From NCBI GenBank assembly GCA_024336345.1, contig JANFOG010000008.1, positions 2,170,001-2,234,000 on the forward strand: DNA of 64,000 bases, given 5' to 3'. Below, one piece after another: positions 41,045 through 52,692 of this stretch (position 1 is the first letter of the stretch; each line of letters opens with the position of its first letter). Below the pieces are notes generated by a model. That model did no database searches. It had not been told where the DNA came from and worked only from the letters and a program-made list of their open reading frames with translations. The position numbers and the translations under genes are program-made. This DNA is from Mariannaea sp. PMI_226 (taxonomy: Eukaryota; Ascomycota; Sordariomycetes; Hypocreales; Nectriaceae).

Positions 41045-42882
41045 TTTGAAGTCGTGAAAAGTATCGTTGTAGGACAAAATGATCGGTAACAAGTATGTAT
41101 ACCCTAGTGTTGAAGCAACATATAGGTAACACTGATGAGTATGCAAGAAGGTGAAAAAAAAAAGGGTAACAGCCAACGAAGCAACTAAATATTGGCTTAG
41201 CTTTATTACAAGCCGCTCCCTTGGATTTCTCTTGGGTTGCTTTCCGTGACAACTTGGATGATCCCTTGAGATTCGGCTTCGGTCAGAGGCATTTTTTTTG
41301 TGACGGCTGGGAGACTGAGACATGCAGCTGCTAATGCAACCGATGGCTCTAGATGTTGAGATCGGATTGGCCGTACTCAACTGAGTCATCAGCCACAATC
41401 AATACCCGCAGTTATGTCACAAGTGTATTCAGTCCATTGGTCAAGAGTAGCTGACTGATTCTCCTCGTTCCTTGCATTCTGAAAGGTTATTAGACAGCGC
41501 AAAGACCCTCAGTCTAGAACTTGCCTGGAGCACCTTTGGGGTTGATCGTGTCTCAAAGACCGGCAAATTCTCAATGTTAAACATCATACTGTGTACAATA
41601 TACGACGGTCATAGCTTCCCCCATGGCATCTGAGATGATTAGCAAGTGGTCTAGATGCAACTGGGAGCTGTAAAAAAAGAGCTCGTGGCTAACTCTCCTC
41701 CATAGCTCAGGGGGGCTCAGAGGTTTTGTTTTTGTGGTTTTAAGGGTAGTTTGAGTACTGCCGGTTCAAGGACGACGCTCACTTTTTCGAGGCGGTACGT
41801 CCTCTTAGGAGATTCAAACAACTCAGAGCTACAGTCGAGGGTCCTATCATCCTGGCGTCCGAGATTGCATAGTCCCCAAGTCTGTCCTTAAAAAGAACTT
41901 TCCTTGGATCGATGTATATCTGCGAGATCATTGAATCTCGGTCCTTTTCGGGGAGTACATCTGTGAATCAATGTTATCACAAACATGCTGAGCATTTATT
42001 TAACTTAAGACCGATGCGGGTAGGTTACCTTGGCCAATCAAAAGAGAAGCAAGGGTAATCATGTAGTGTTTTCATGGTGATCACGACACTAAGAAGTACT
42101 CTCATCATGTCAAATTTTGTTATATTTACATTCCTTTGCCGTCATGTGCCGGCAGAGGATCTCACACGTGGTTGGTTTACCTAAGTATATCGTGCAGCTC
42201 TCTCTCCCGTTGTCTGACTTCCTCCCGTTGTTTTGCTTCTTCCCGTTGTCTTGTACTCAGCCCGGGATATGTCTCAACCTTCTGGTGGCCATGACTGCAA
42301 TAATGTAGAGGCTTTCCTGTCTGACTTGATTACTGTGTAAGCGTTTGTAAAATGGTCTCGGTCGATTATCATTTAAACATTCTTGTTTTCCTTTTGTTAC
42401 CAGCTCTGAGTCAATGACGTGCTAAAAATCCTTCTTTCAGCATCCTTATCGTAAACTAATGTTTCTCTTGTCACTTCATTCCTAGTAGAGAACTACTCAA
42501 ACATTCGGCTGATTGTCACTTCCAAGATGGCGTCATTACCCTCACTGTCTCAATTCCCATTCAAAGATTCATTCCGCCGTCGATCAAATAGAATTATCGA
42601 CTTGTGGTTGGTGACTGCGACGGGCCTCATGGTTTATGTTACTTGCGTTTGAAACTAAAGTCATCCAAACAACCGTCTTCCTCTTGGAACGTGCTGCGAA
42701 GATCACTAGCTGTATATGTCACCTCAAAATAACTTGAGAGACCTGCCGCCACAAGGCTCACTGCCATAAGTCTAGATATAAGATCCAAACTCTCCTGCTT
42801 CTTGTTACTAGTTTCGGACAGCAGTTCTCCCCCAGTATTCTCCATTCTCTGCTTTTTCTTGGTCACAACACCATATCTTAAC
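41045..42882. other. Intergenic, divergent promoters
   Basis: 1.8 kb between the MFS and FAD-protein start codons. Small frames only. I see a T/C-rich stretch with repeated CCCGTTGTYTT units near 42205-42252 (three imperfect copies) but no gene or RNA. Confidence 0.5.
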
Positions 42883-44721
42883 ATGTCTACTTGTACATCA
42901 ACCACTACCATGTCTGGAATCTCCCCTCGATTCGCCATAGTAGGGGGAGGCCTTTCCGGCGTGGCATGTCTCAACGGCTTGATTAGGTCAATCACTGCCG
43001 CAGAAATGGAAGGCGTTAGCATCACCATTTTTGAGCCTTCAGATATCATAGGACCTGGAGTGCCGTATCGAATTGACCAACCATATTGTTGGCTGTTGAA
43101 CCACGAGGCAGATCATCTGGGTACCCTCAATGGCGGTGACGATGGCTTCCTGAACTGGATCCTTGAAAACAGGGAGACCATTTCTCAGGAATATTCAGAA
43201 GCCATGAGACGCGGATGGGTTCCCACCGACTCGAGCGATGGTCTGATTTCTGTCGATGCTAAAGCATTCTATCCGCGCAGCCTCTTCGGGAGATTCTTAC
43301 ACTTCTGTTTCTATGATCTCAAGAAAAATGCTGAAGCCCACGGTATTCAAATGGAGGTGGTGGCACAGGCCGTTGAAGCCATAAATGAACAGGATGATGG
43401 ATATCTTGCAATTCGAGACGCTCTGGGGACCCAGTATCTCTTCGACCAAGCAGTCCTGACTTCGGGACATACATACGGCCCGCCCAGTACAACGTTCTCT
43501 TCACAGAACACTTATGTCAGCAACATCTACATTGATGAAAAACGAAACTCTATGATCCTCCCTGCATCTTCAAGCGCTGTGGGAGACTCCCAACGCAGGC
43601 ATTTAGGCACGGTCGTAGTCAAAGGGACTGGGTTGAGTGCCAACGACGCGGTGATGTGGCTCCTAGAACAGCGGGAGCTAGGAAATTTGACTTTTGATCA
43701 AATTGTCATGGCTAGTCGTCGTGGTCAGTTGCGCAAGACCCGTGTGAAGACGTCAAAATACAAATTGCAGTATCTTACCCCGGACATTTTAAAGTCTCGC
43801 GTAAGAACTCACGGTTGTCTCTCTCTTGATTGGCTGATCCCCCTCGTTCGCAACGAGATTGAGGCCTCGTATGGTGGAAGTTTGATGAACTGGCATGATA
43901 TTTGGAATCCCCGAACTTCAGATGTCCAAAGAAACTTAGCTCAAAGCATCAAAGAGGCAGCATCCGAGAAGGCCATACCTTGGCGATCGGTGATACTCGC
44001 ACTTGCCGACGTGCGCCAGTACATATTTGAGCATTTGACAGATGAAGATAAGCGACGCTATTTTGGCGAGCTTTGCACTCTGTACCACTCATACCAAGCA
44101 CCCATGCCAACCATCTCTGCGAAACGTCTCTGGGAGGCCATGGAAAATGGTCTGCTAAAGGTTGAGGCAGGGTTGAGCAATATCTCACTCGACAAAACGA
44201 CTGGAAAGTACTCTCTCACATTCTTGACTGGAGAGGATGGCCGACCTGTCCTCGTTCATGGACGTGATGAAAATGACCTACCCTCGAATGCCATGAAGCA
44301 CCAGCTGGAAGCCGATTTCTTGATCGAGGCTACAGGACAGACGCGTGATGTTCACCATTTTCAGAAACCCTACCCTCAACTGTTCGACAAGAAATTGCTG
44401 CGGCCTCACAACTGGGGTGGTATCCATGTTGATCCTGATAGCCGCCAACCAATCAAGGCAAACGGAAGGCGATGGAACAAGGTATGGCAGCTTGGGATAA
44501 ACAACCAAGGAGATGTCTTAATCTCCAACAATGCACCAAACAACATTGCTGATGGCCTGCGCATTGGGCTTTGTATGGTCAATCGATGGAACGAAGAGCA
44601 GAAGTCCCACCTCATCTCGCCTGATATCACACCTGATATTACCATGCCGCGCAAGCCATCCAACCTGAGAGACGTATACGTTCAAAAGGTAATCCGTGCA
44701 GTTGTCCACATTTTCGGCTAG
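42883..44721 (+). CDS. FAD/NAD(P)-binding protein (612 aa)
   Basis: Single exon; I use the ATG at 42883, the first Met of the frame. A Rossmann dinucleotide-binding motif follows at once (FAIVGGGLSGVACLNGLI, 17-34), then IFEPSDIIGPGVPYR and NHEADHLGTLNGGDDGF. A second glycine motif VVKGTGLSANDAVMWLL (about 247-263) and a late FLIEATGQTRDV motif complete the pattern of the FAD/NAD(P)-binding family of the PF13454 type. Such proteins are poorly characterised flavoproteins, often next to transport or detoxification genes. No signal peptide or membrane segment is seen. The reaction is unknown. Confidence 0.82.
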   Translation: MSTCTSTTTMSGISPRFAIVGGGLSGVACLNGLIRSITAAEMEGVSITIFEPSDIIGPGVPYRIDQPYCWLLNHEADHLGTLNGGDDGFLNWILENRETISQEYSEAMRRGWVPTDSSDGLISVDAKAFYPRSLFGRFLHFCFYDLKKNAEAHGIQMEVVAQAVEAINEQDDGYLAIRDALGTQYLFDQAVLTSGHTYGPPSTTFSSQNTYVSNIYIDEKRNSMILPASSSAVGDSQRRHLGTVVVKGTGLSANDAVMWLLEQRELGNLTFDQIVMASRRGQLRKTRVKTSKYKLQYLTPDILKSRVRTHGCLSLDWLIPLVRNEIEASYGGSLMNWHDIWNPRTSDVQRNLAQSIKEAASEKAIPWRSVILALADVRQYIFEHLTDEDKRRYFGELCTLYHSYQAPMPTISAKRLWEAMENGLLKVEAGLSNISLDKTTGKYSLTFLTGEDGRPVLVHGRDENDLPSNAMKHQLEADFLIEATGQTRDVHHFQKPYPQLFDKKLLRPHNWGGIHVDPDSRQPIKANGRRWNKVWQLGINNQGDVLISNNAPNNIADGLRIGLCMVNRWNEEQKSHLISPDITPDITMPRKPSNLRDVYVQKVIRAVVHIFG

Positions 44722-45551
44722 GTTGAAAGGATTCTATCATGCCAGACTGAGGAAGTTTCTCTATTTGTGAATTCAGTACCAGAGTCGTGCTTCCTCCAAG
44801 TGTGGTGCGTGTTACAAGGGATAACCCTGTTTTTTATTGATTTGTTTACATTATTCGTTCAGAAAGTAAGGCCGTCTAATAATCATTCAATTTGATGTAT
44901 TGCTTCTCTGTGTGCCTTCAATGAAGAAAACGGATACTGCACTTAGGCCCAAGTGCCAACTCCAGTTTCAACATTGACAAGAGTCCGAAAATTGAACACT
45001 CCGTAGATTGAGAAACGTATCACATGTTACCAATTCAAAACGGTCCATCCTTAGCCTCATCCTCAACTGTTTGCTGTCTCGAAATTCCTCGAAATGTCGC
45101 AAGAGTGAGAGATGAATATTATGCAGGGATATGACCACAGAAGGTCAGCAGAAGAAATAGCTTTCAAGAGAACCAAGTTGGTCATCTGCATTTTCAATAA
45201 CCATACTATATTGTCTACCATGCGTTGTAACCGAATATACGAGGCTAACAGCAGTTGTAACCCAATATTCAAATGAGGCTGTCCGCTCAAAAACTTGCTG
45301 TGTTTAATAATATAGAATGGGCAATAGGAATTCATGTCTCCTGGTTCGTTTCAGTATTCATTAACATAGTATACACCAGGCACGTACCCCTCCAGCTGTC
45401 TCGCGCCGATGCAGTCACTCATTTTATCTATGGCAAAGTGATATAATGGAAGATAATCGTAGCAATAAATAACCTCATTGTGACCATCTAGAGACAGATC
45501 CGAGCCTAACATTGGCGAGAACCATAAGTGCTTCATAGGTTGAGGTCAAGT
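44722..45551. other. Intergenic
   Basis: AT-rich 3' flank of the FAD protein. No supported gene. Confidence 0.5.
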
Positions 45552-45705
45552 TTACATGTACCACTTGGCCTGTGTATAGGCGTCGAGGGTGTACCGACTT
45601 CGCTCTCGGCCAATACCAGAGAACTTGCATCCTCCAAAGGGAATCAGTTTGGGGCGCCTCTACGACGTTCATGGCCCACGTCCACATTGGAATGGCTCAC
45701 CGTCA
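45552..45705 (-). pseudogene. Aldehyde dehydrogenase C-terminal relic
   Basis: On the minus strand the frame PFGGCKFSGIGRERSRYT... to AYTQAKWYM and stop (TAA at 45552-45554) is the typical C-terminus of an NAD-dependent aldehyde dehydrogenase. Immediately before it the conserved stretch NVVEAP is present but in another frame, so at least one small indel separates them (near 45645). Further upstream homology is lost within about 50 bp. No catalytic region exists. It is a short, broken remnant of a deleted or degraded gene. Confidence 0.72.
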
Positions 45706-45749
45706 CACATGGTTTAATATTTTCCAGCCACCTTTGAGATAAATAAGAC

Positions 45750-45925
45750 TGACACGGGCTAGGCACCGAGGGAACCCGAGCTACGTCGGGTCGCAACGGA
45801 TACGATAAGGAGCATCGCCGGACCCGCTACCGAAAGTTCCCGGTTGTGACTCCGTACGGACCTATGCCTTCCTGACCGAAGGCTACCCGACAGAGGGTTC
45901 ATGAACAGGTTTGGCAATATCCAAT
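45750..45925. repeat. GC-rich block with inverted repeats, possible retroelement remnant
   Basis: This block is clearly more GC-rich than both flanks and contains short inverted repeats such as CGGGTC...GGACCCG. Read on the minus strand it lies directly after a possible LTR (45926-46201), where a retroelement's internal region would begin. No protein remnant is seen. Confidence 0.35.
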
Positions 45926-46201
45926 TGTGAGATTGTTACGAATTTGCCTTTGGCTATCTGATTGGACTAGTAGATAGATTGTGATTGATATGCTAGGTGA
46001 AAATGGTAGTGCTCGCTTCTTGTGTTGTGATGTGCTCACATTGCTCAGAGCCTGACTATAGGGTAGGCTTGTGAGCGGGCCGCTCACTGGTTCTCGAGCG
46101 GAGCCTGCTTGCTGTTGGCATGAGGAAAAGTGGGGCAGCACGTGAGAACGCTGCAGGTCGTGGCTTGGGTCGTGGCAGCACTGCAGCTTCAAGGTACGAC
46201 A
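45926..46201 (-). mobile_element. Possible LTR fragment
   Basis: On the minus strand the block starts TGTCGTACC and ends AATCTCACA, a TG...CA form, and is followed by ATTGGATATTGCC, vaguely like a primer-binding site. No matching second LTR or target duplication is present, so this is tentative. Confidence 0.35.
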
Positions 46202-46544
46202 AAAGTATAAGGTGATAAGTACAGATTACACATCCCCATATTAAAAATTCCTCTCTCCCGTAACCAATTGATAAATATATGTGCCTATCCGAAATTAGTT
46301 ATCGGCGCTAGCTAATAAAAAGAAATGCACACCCCCATAAACAAATTAAATTTGGACGGTGGTCGCGACTGCAACTACCCCTCCAACCCCGCTAAATCGC
46401 GCGGCTGTTCTGACGCATTTCGAAAGCGGCCGAGCTTTAAAAACTTCGTCACTTTGTCTGGATCCCGTCCTCTTTCTTCTCTGCAATCACAACGATAGGC
46501 ACTGACGACGGCACTTGCGACAGCCAAACTTGATCCTGCACAGT
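46202..46544. promoter_or_regulatory. Upstream region of the adenylosuccinate synthetase gene
   Basis: 343 bp containing a TTTAAAAA motif near 46436 and a C/T-rich stretch (TCCTCTTTCTTCTC, about 46468-46481), as is common just before fungal housekeeping start sites. Confidence 0.45.
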
Positions 46545-49500
46545 ATGACTATCACTGTGATTCTTGGAGCCCAATGGGGTATGTTTCGCTCCCTTACCTG
46601 AAATATGCCCTTCCTCCACACCCCAGCCGATATCGGGTCGTTCTCATTATACTGACCAGGACTTGCACAGGCGACGAAGGCGTGAGTGCTCAGAGAGGAC
46701 CCAACACAACCGACGACAACCGGGCGCTAACGATACTGCGAACTTAGAAAGGCAAATTGGTTGATGGACAGTGCCAGGAGGCGCAACTCTGTGCACGAGC
46801 CGCGGTAAGCACAACGCAGGGCAGATCCGGTCGACTGACGGCTTCCACCGATCTCCAAAACATCCCCAAACGACCAATTTTTGTTTGCAAACTTGCTAAT
46901 AACCGTGAAGGGTGGATCCAACGCTGGGCATCTCGTGCGGTTAGTCGAACGCTCTATCGATCGATATCTATACATATATATTCTGTTGCTAATATGTGCC
47001 AAGTGTAAACGGAGTTTCGTATAGGTGAGAACCAGCACGCATGGAGGGGGTGAGTAGTTGCTAACATAGAGGCAGCTTTCATCTCTTGCCCTCTGGGCTA
47101 ATCAACCCAAAATGGTTTGTCAAGGATAATGATCGTTCGAGCTGTTAATGGCGGGCTGACCCAGTGCCATAGCATGAACTTCATTGGTTCGGGTGTAGTT
47201 TTCCACGTGTTAGTCTTCATATCATCCTCCACCCCCAAATCGGCCATCACATCGGCATCTTGTTGATGTCTAGCCTGGCTCGCGCTCCTCAACCGAACAA
47301 AGGATTCTGACTCTGTCCTCTAGCCCGACCTTCTTCAGCGAGCTTCAAGAGCTCGAGGAAAAGGGCCTGACCGCGGTTCATGACCGGATCCTTGTTTCCG
47401 ACAGGGTCAATGTCCTCTTGGACATGCACATGGCAGTGGACGGTCTCGAGGAGAGGGAGCTTGGAGGTTTGTCCCATAGTTTCCGACATTGCTATGAGAA
47501 AACAGCAGCTAACGTCTACCCTAGACGCAGCTATCGGAACTACAAGACGCGGTACGCTATCCCCCAGGACTACATGCCGAACCATCTTTTTATGCTTTTG
47601 TCACCTCATTGCAAGCATTCCCAAGTCTCAATACCGGGGAGAATCTCGGTCATCGTGCTGGCGACACCATTTAAGCAATGAGATCTAACGTCCGCCATAG
47701 GTATTGGCCCATGCTATCAGACAAGCAGAGCGGTAAGAGATAGTCATGATAAGAGAGCGGACTGTGCGCTAAATTAATTTTCTAGCGAACTGGCATCAAA
47801 TTGACCGACGTCTTCTACCCTGACCTTTTCGAGCAGAAGGTGAGGCGCTTAGCTGATGGATATCGAAAGCGCTTTGGAGAACTGTTTGAATACGACGTTG
47901 AGGGCGAGCTTGCTCGTTTCAACGAGTACAGAGAGACACTGCAGAAGTACGTCGTTGATGGCGTGTCCTTCATGAGATCCGCACAGGAGAGCAACACAAA
48001 AATTGTGATTGAAGGCGCAAACGTAAGGTTCTCATCCTATGACTAAATGAATAGTACTGACTCGTTGGTGGAATGAGCACCGTGCCCGTGGTCTCACAGT
48101 CCTCTTTCCTAGTCCCGTAAGGATTCTTCGCTCGAGGCAGAACATAGTACTCGTCTGAGCAGTCGCTTTCCTGGTAGAACCCCAACAAAGGGTCTGCGCT
48201 GTAACAAGCTGTGTATTATGTTCACGCTTCGGCAGGATTCGGGAGCTATACGGAGACCTGGCTTCTACCTATCTACTTGTTGACTATCGAGCGTGGTCAG
48301 TGGAGTGAATGACAGTCTCATGTGAGGATTGTGCCCCGGAATCAGCTCGGAGCAGATCCAGTTATGACGTCTCGAGGTTTAAGCAAAACTATGCTCAGAA
48401 AGCCTATTATGAGATGATCCCGGGGCGTCATTTTCATATCAAACTTCTGCGCCACGTGCGATGCTGGTAGATGGGCATCAGTCAGGTCTCCTGTGAAGGA
48501 AAGGGGTTCTGGGACCTGGCGCTTGTGCTTGTTCCTAATTGAACAGGCACTGATGCTAGATGTTGATTATGGCTCTTACCCAGTATGTTTCCGTCAACTT
48601 GGCCTTTTCGTTTGTACTGGTACTCATGATTATGACTACAGTTCGTCACTTCCTCAAGTACTACGCTTGCTGGTATTATTGGTGGACTCGCACTGAACCC
48701 AAAGAACATCACAGAGACCGTTGGAGTGGTCAAGGCTTGTATGTCGATTGTTCCAAGGCCGTGATTCACTGCTAACTAACAAAAGATACTACTCGTGTCG
48801 GTGCGGGGGCCTTTAAGACCGAAGATACTGAAGAGTGCGTGTTAATTACTATCTTTAATCTACTCTGAAGCTTATTAACAAACCCAGGATTGGCACTAAG
48901 CTCCAGGAGATTGGACGCGAATGGGTGAGCCCACAAACGGCCCTGGAGGTTTCGAGCTCCTCCCGCTGACAAGACTCAGGGAACGTCGACTGGTCGCAGA
49001 CGCCGATGTGGATGGTGAGTTTTTATTATAGCTCTTAGCTGCCAACAACCTTACTAACCATTCTTAGGCTCGGTAGGCTCAACCTCAAAACATTTTGGAG
49101 AGGGAACACAACTGACTAGCACACACAGACCTTGTTGTTGTCAAATATAGTAACTCGATCAACTACTACGACAGCCTCAATCTCACGAAGGTAGACAGTG
49201 CCCATGGCATGCTTGTGACACGAGTGAAAACGGTCTAACACTCTATAGCTCGACGTTTTGGATACTTTCGAAACGATCAAGATTGCCATCGCTTACAAGG
49301 TTGACGGCGTGGTCAGTGATGCCAACGAGATCATGATAGATGGTACAGACGCTAACCGTTCGGACAGGAACTGGACTCTTACCCTGCGGATCTTGATATC
49401 CTGAACCGAGCTGAGGTGGTGTACCACGAGATGCCAGGTTGGCAAAAGCCGACCACTAACGCGAGAACCTACTACGATCTCCCCAAGGCGGCCCGCGATT

Positions 49501-49694
49501 ACGTTGAGGTGAGCATATTCATCTCGTCTAGCATTAACAAACAGTGATGCTGACCGCCAGCAGTACATTGAGAAGTTCGTCGGAGTCAAGGTAAGTGGGC
49601 ATGCATACTAACCTGCAACGCAATTGCTAAATTTGAGCAGGTCAAGTACATTGGTACTGGTCCGGACCGTGAGGCCATGGTTCAGCGCGCCTGA
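46545..49694 (+). CDS. ADE12: Adenylosuccinate synthetase, 22 exons (423 aa)
   Basis: No long frame exists, yet family-conserved pieces follow in order. Splicing at GT-AG sites gives one 1272-nt frame. Exons: 46545-46578, 46671-46681, 46748-46804, 46911-46939, 47004-47024, 47076-47114, 47173-47208, 47324-47466, 47525-47551, 47701-47732, 47786-48022, 48547-48582, 48642-48738, 48786-48834, 48888-48924, 48980-49014, 49068-49072, 49129-49190, 49249-49311, 49368-49508, 49564-49590, 49641-49694. The product has GAQWGDEGKGKLVD (nucleotide loop), FHLLPSGLINPKC, IGSGVVFHVPTFF, TGIKLTDVF, VIEGAN-ALMLDVDYGSYP, TRVGAGPFKTE, GRRRRCGWLDLV and KFVGVKVKYIGTGP. It forms adenylosuccinate from IMP, Asp and GTP in AMP synthesis. 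The full length (family about 425-430) and clean phases argue against a pseudogene. Odd points are exons of 5 and 11 nt, one 524-nt intron, and substitutions in usually fixed motifs (NAGHL, SSSTTLAG). It is probably a diverged paralogue. Confidence 0.82.
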
Positions 49695-51168
49695 TTGCGC
49701 GAGATAGAGGAAGCACCCGAGGCTTGACTTGGATCGTGCGCAAGGAATGTTGGCTGCCGAACCTTTTCGGTGACCGGAAGAAGTGTGTGCGCATTTGGAC
49801 AATAGACTTTGATTTCTCACAGGTAGGCCATAGCTTAGACTAAAACTGATAGCTACATGGATACTTGCTTCTTTCTGTGCACGTGCCGTGAGCTGTGATG
49901 CATCTTGTGTGCTGGTATCATCGTTTCATCGCGGGCTAGAATCGATTTATGCTCTCTGGGCCTGCTCTGCCGCTGCGATCGGGCGCACATGATCGATGTG
50001 AGGGGCTGTCAGGACTACAGTGGGAGAATAACAACGGGAGAGATGGTAAGAAAGGGGATGTCAATCTCGCATAGCTAGTTGAGTTCTAGTATCGTGTAGA
50101 CTGATGTCGTTCACTTGATGCTCCTCGCTTTGATGAAGGTCCCTCAGGAGAGGAAGATAATTAGACCAATGCTGATACCTTGGCTGAAATAAATATTTGT
50201 TACCGTGGGGCTAATACACCAGCACTGTTGATTACATTCCGTGACTAAGGAAATGTATCTTTATAAACTGATGACCTTTGCATTAGATTCCGTAACATTG
50301 TGACTTGCCTGGCTGCCTTTCCCTTCTTTGCACGGTTCTTGTCTCACCACCGCTCAAGGATCGAGTCCTGGTCCTTCAACGAGCAGTTGTCCCTTTTATC
50401 CTTGACTGCGTTTCCGACTTCAGGCGGAGTTTCATTTCGCTGGTTCGTATAATCACACCATGTTGCACGGCGATGCCTTGCTGGATGCTTACGCCTTCAA
50501 TGCCACCGCCATGACATTCTGAAAGCATTCAAGATGGCGATAGTCTCGGATGTTTTGCCTTTGCGTAATTGAGCAATAACAGCGGATCCCCCAGCTTTGC
50601 TCCCCTGGCAATCTAGTCTCTCATGTTTGCGGGGGTGGAGGCCGATGGATGCGGTAGAGCAGCTAAGCGGATGGCTTAGGTAGCTGCATCATGAGAAGGA
50701 TGGGCTTCGGCAGGTCGGAGCACAGTATGTACAGTATTTTCGACGAACAGCCACCATCGCTTAGACTAACCAGATATATATGTAAGAATCCACTCATCAA
50801 ATCTTTGGAACGGCAAGTAATTGGCCAACTTCGCCTCACTTCTCGGCCACGGGGAGACAAGCCCAGCAGGGCATCGCGAAAAATCGCCAATTTAGGCTTC
50901 TCGTGCCGATGAGCGTCAGCGCGTCATGAGTATCCTGCAGGGCATCCCGAGACCAGGAACAGCCTCATTCACTCACAGGGAGGCCAGTTTCAAGGTTTCG
51001 ATCATATAAAATCGGATTCTCTACTTTACGCATCTTCCTTCATAAAAAGAGGGGCGTGTCGTCGGAGACGTTATCTGGACAGGCAACTCACAACCTTTAT
51101 TATAAGAGGAATACCAACTAGCTACCCAAGCTCTTCCTGAATTTGCGCAACTGAAAATCCATCTCAGC
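49695..51168. other. Intergenic
   Basis: 1.5 kb with only short frames (for example 50305-50514) that show no family. It includes the promoter of the downstream oxidoreductase; ATATAAAA near 51005 may be its TATA element. Confidence 0.5.
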
Positions 51169-52692
51169 ATGGCTTCCAACACTAGCGGTCGCTTGCCGGT
51201 CGCTGATCCTGTTACTTCCTTTTGGAACGCAGATCCCAAGAAGCTAGATGACTATCGTAGCACCGCCCAGCTACCCTCAACAGCCGATATTGTCATCATC
51301 GGTTCAGGACTCTCGGGTGTTGCTACAGCTTACTATTTACTCAAAGACAATCCAAATCCCCCATCGATTGTCTTGCTTGAGGCCAGGAAAATATGTTCTG
51401 GCGCGACTGGCCGCAACGGCGGGCATGTCAAGCCAGATACCTACTCGGATATACCCAAATTCGCCAAGCTCTTCGGTATAAAGGCAGCCGCTCACTTGGC
51501 TGACTTTGAGGCATCTCACGTATTCGCCGTCAAGGACCTCGTGGAAAAGGAGGGTTTGGAGTGCGACTTCCATATTACTAGAGCTCTTGATGTGTATTTG
51601 GATCCAGCACATGCGAAAAAGGTCGAGACGACCTATAAAGAAATTGCGAAATCAGGCACGGTGAACTTGGCGGATGTAGCATTTACTCCCAAGCAGCACG
51701 CCGAGAGGGCAAGTGATCCTCTATTTTACCCAGTTAGAAACAATTCTAAATCATCCTTAACTACTTAGATCTCCGGAGTCAAGAATGCGCAAGCTTGTAT
51801 ATCCTACACAGCAGCTCACCTATGGCCTTCGAAGTTGGTTCATCAATTGTTACAGAAGCTAGTTGACCAAGGCTTGAACGTCCAAGCTCATACCCCAGTG
51901 ACCTCAGTTTCGCCCGCAAGTGGTGGAGATGGTTCATGGACGATTACTACTCCACGCGGGAACATCGAGACCAAAAAGGTCATACACGCAACAAATGCAT
52001 ACGCCTCTCACATTTTGCCCGAGTATAGCCATGCTATCACACCGGTACGTGGCGTCTGCAGTCATCTCGAGAGCACTAAGAGAGAAAAGACTCCGCATCT
52101 TGTCAATACTTATGGCATCCGTTTTGATGAGGTCAACAACGACTACCTGATCCCCCGGGCGGACGGCAGCGTCATTGTCGGAGGTGCCAGACAGGCCTTT
52201 TGGCACAACAAGGAACGGTATTTCGGCACCGTTCGAGATGATGAATTGGTCAGCGAGGCCACACCTTACTTTGACAATTATATGCAACGCCACTTCAGAG
52301 GATGGGAAAAAAGCGATATGAAGACAAAGAAGGTTTGGACGGGAAGTAAGTAATCACTTCACTTAGTCATGCCCAGGAAGCCTTCTATATTCCAAATAGC
52401 TGACATTTGCGACATTCTCTCAGTTTTGGGTTACAGCCTTGACTTTATGCCTCATATCGGCGAGGTGCCCGGAAAGCGTGGTCAATTTATCATCGCAGGT
52501 TTCACAGGTTATGGTATGCCCAAAATCTTACTGTCTAGCAAGGGACTTGCCGCAATGGTGCGCGATGGTGTTTCTTTTGAGGAAACCGGGCTACCTATGC
52601 CCTTTAAAACAACGGAACAGAGAAACGAGTCCAGTTCGAGTCCGTTGGAAGACTCGATCCGGGCTCTATGGACAGGAAAGGCAAAGTTGTAA
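51169..52692 (+). CDS. FAD-dependent oxidoreductase, DAO family (461 aa)
   Basis: Three exons (51169-51708, 51769-52345, 52424-52692). The first intron has a GC donor (GCAAGT...CTTAG); this gives the continuous sequence HAERISGVKNAQACISYTAA, and an ordinary GT donor does not. The N-terminal dinucleotide motif is IVIIGSGLSGVATAYYL (about 42-58), followed by the SGATGRNGGHVKPD loop. The C-terminal FAD motif GYSLDFMPHIGEVPGKRG and FTGYGMPKILLSSKGLA are typical of fungal DAO-fold amine or amino-acid oxidases (PF01266). It is probably cytosolic or peroxisomal; it ends in AKL, close to but not in the classic SKL set (AKL is an accepted PTS1 variant). The substrate is unknown. Confidence 0.87.

Noticed and set aside
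46545..49694. Calling the adenylosuccinate synthetase a pseudogene because of many stops
   Set aside because: All stops fall in GT-AG introns; the spliced frame is complete, has the family length and keeps nearly all motifs.
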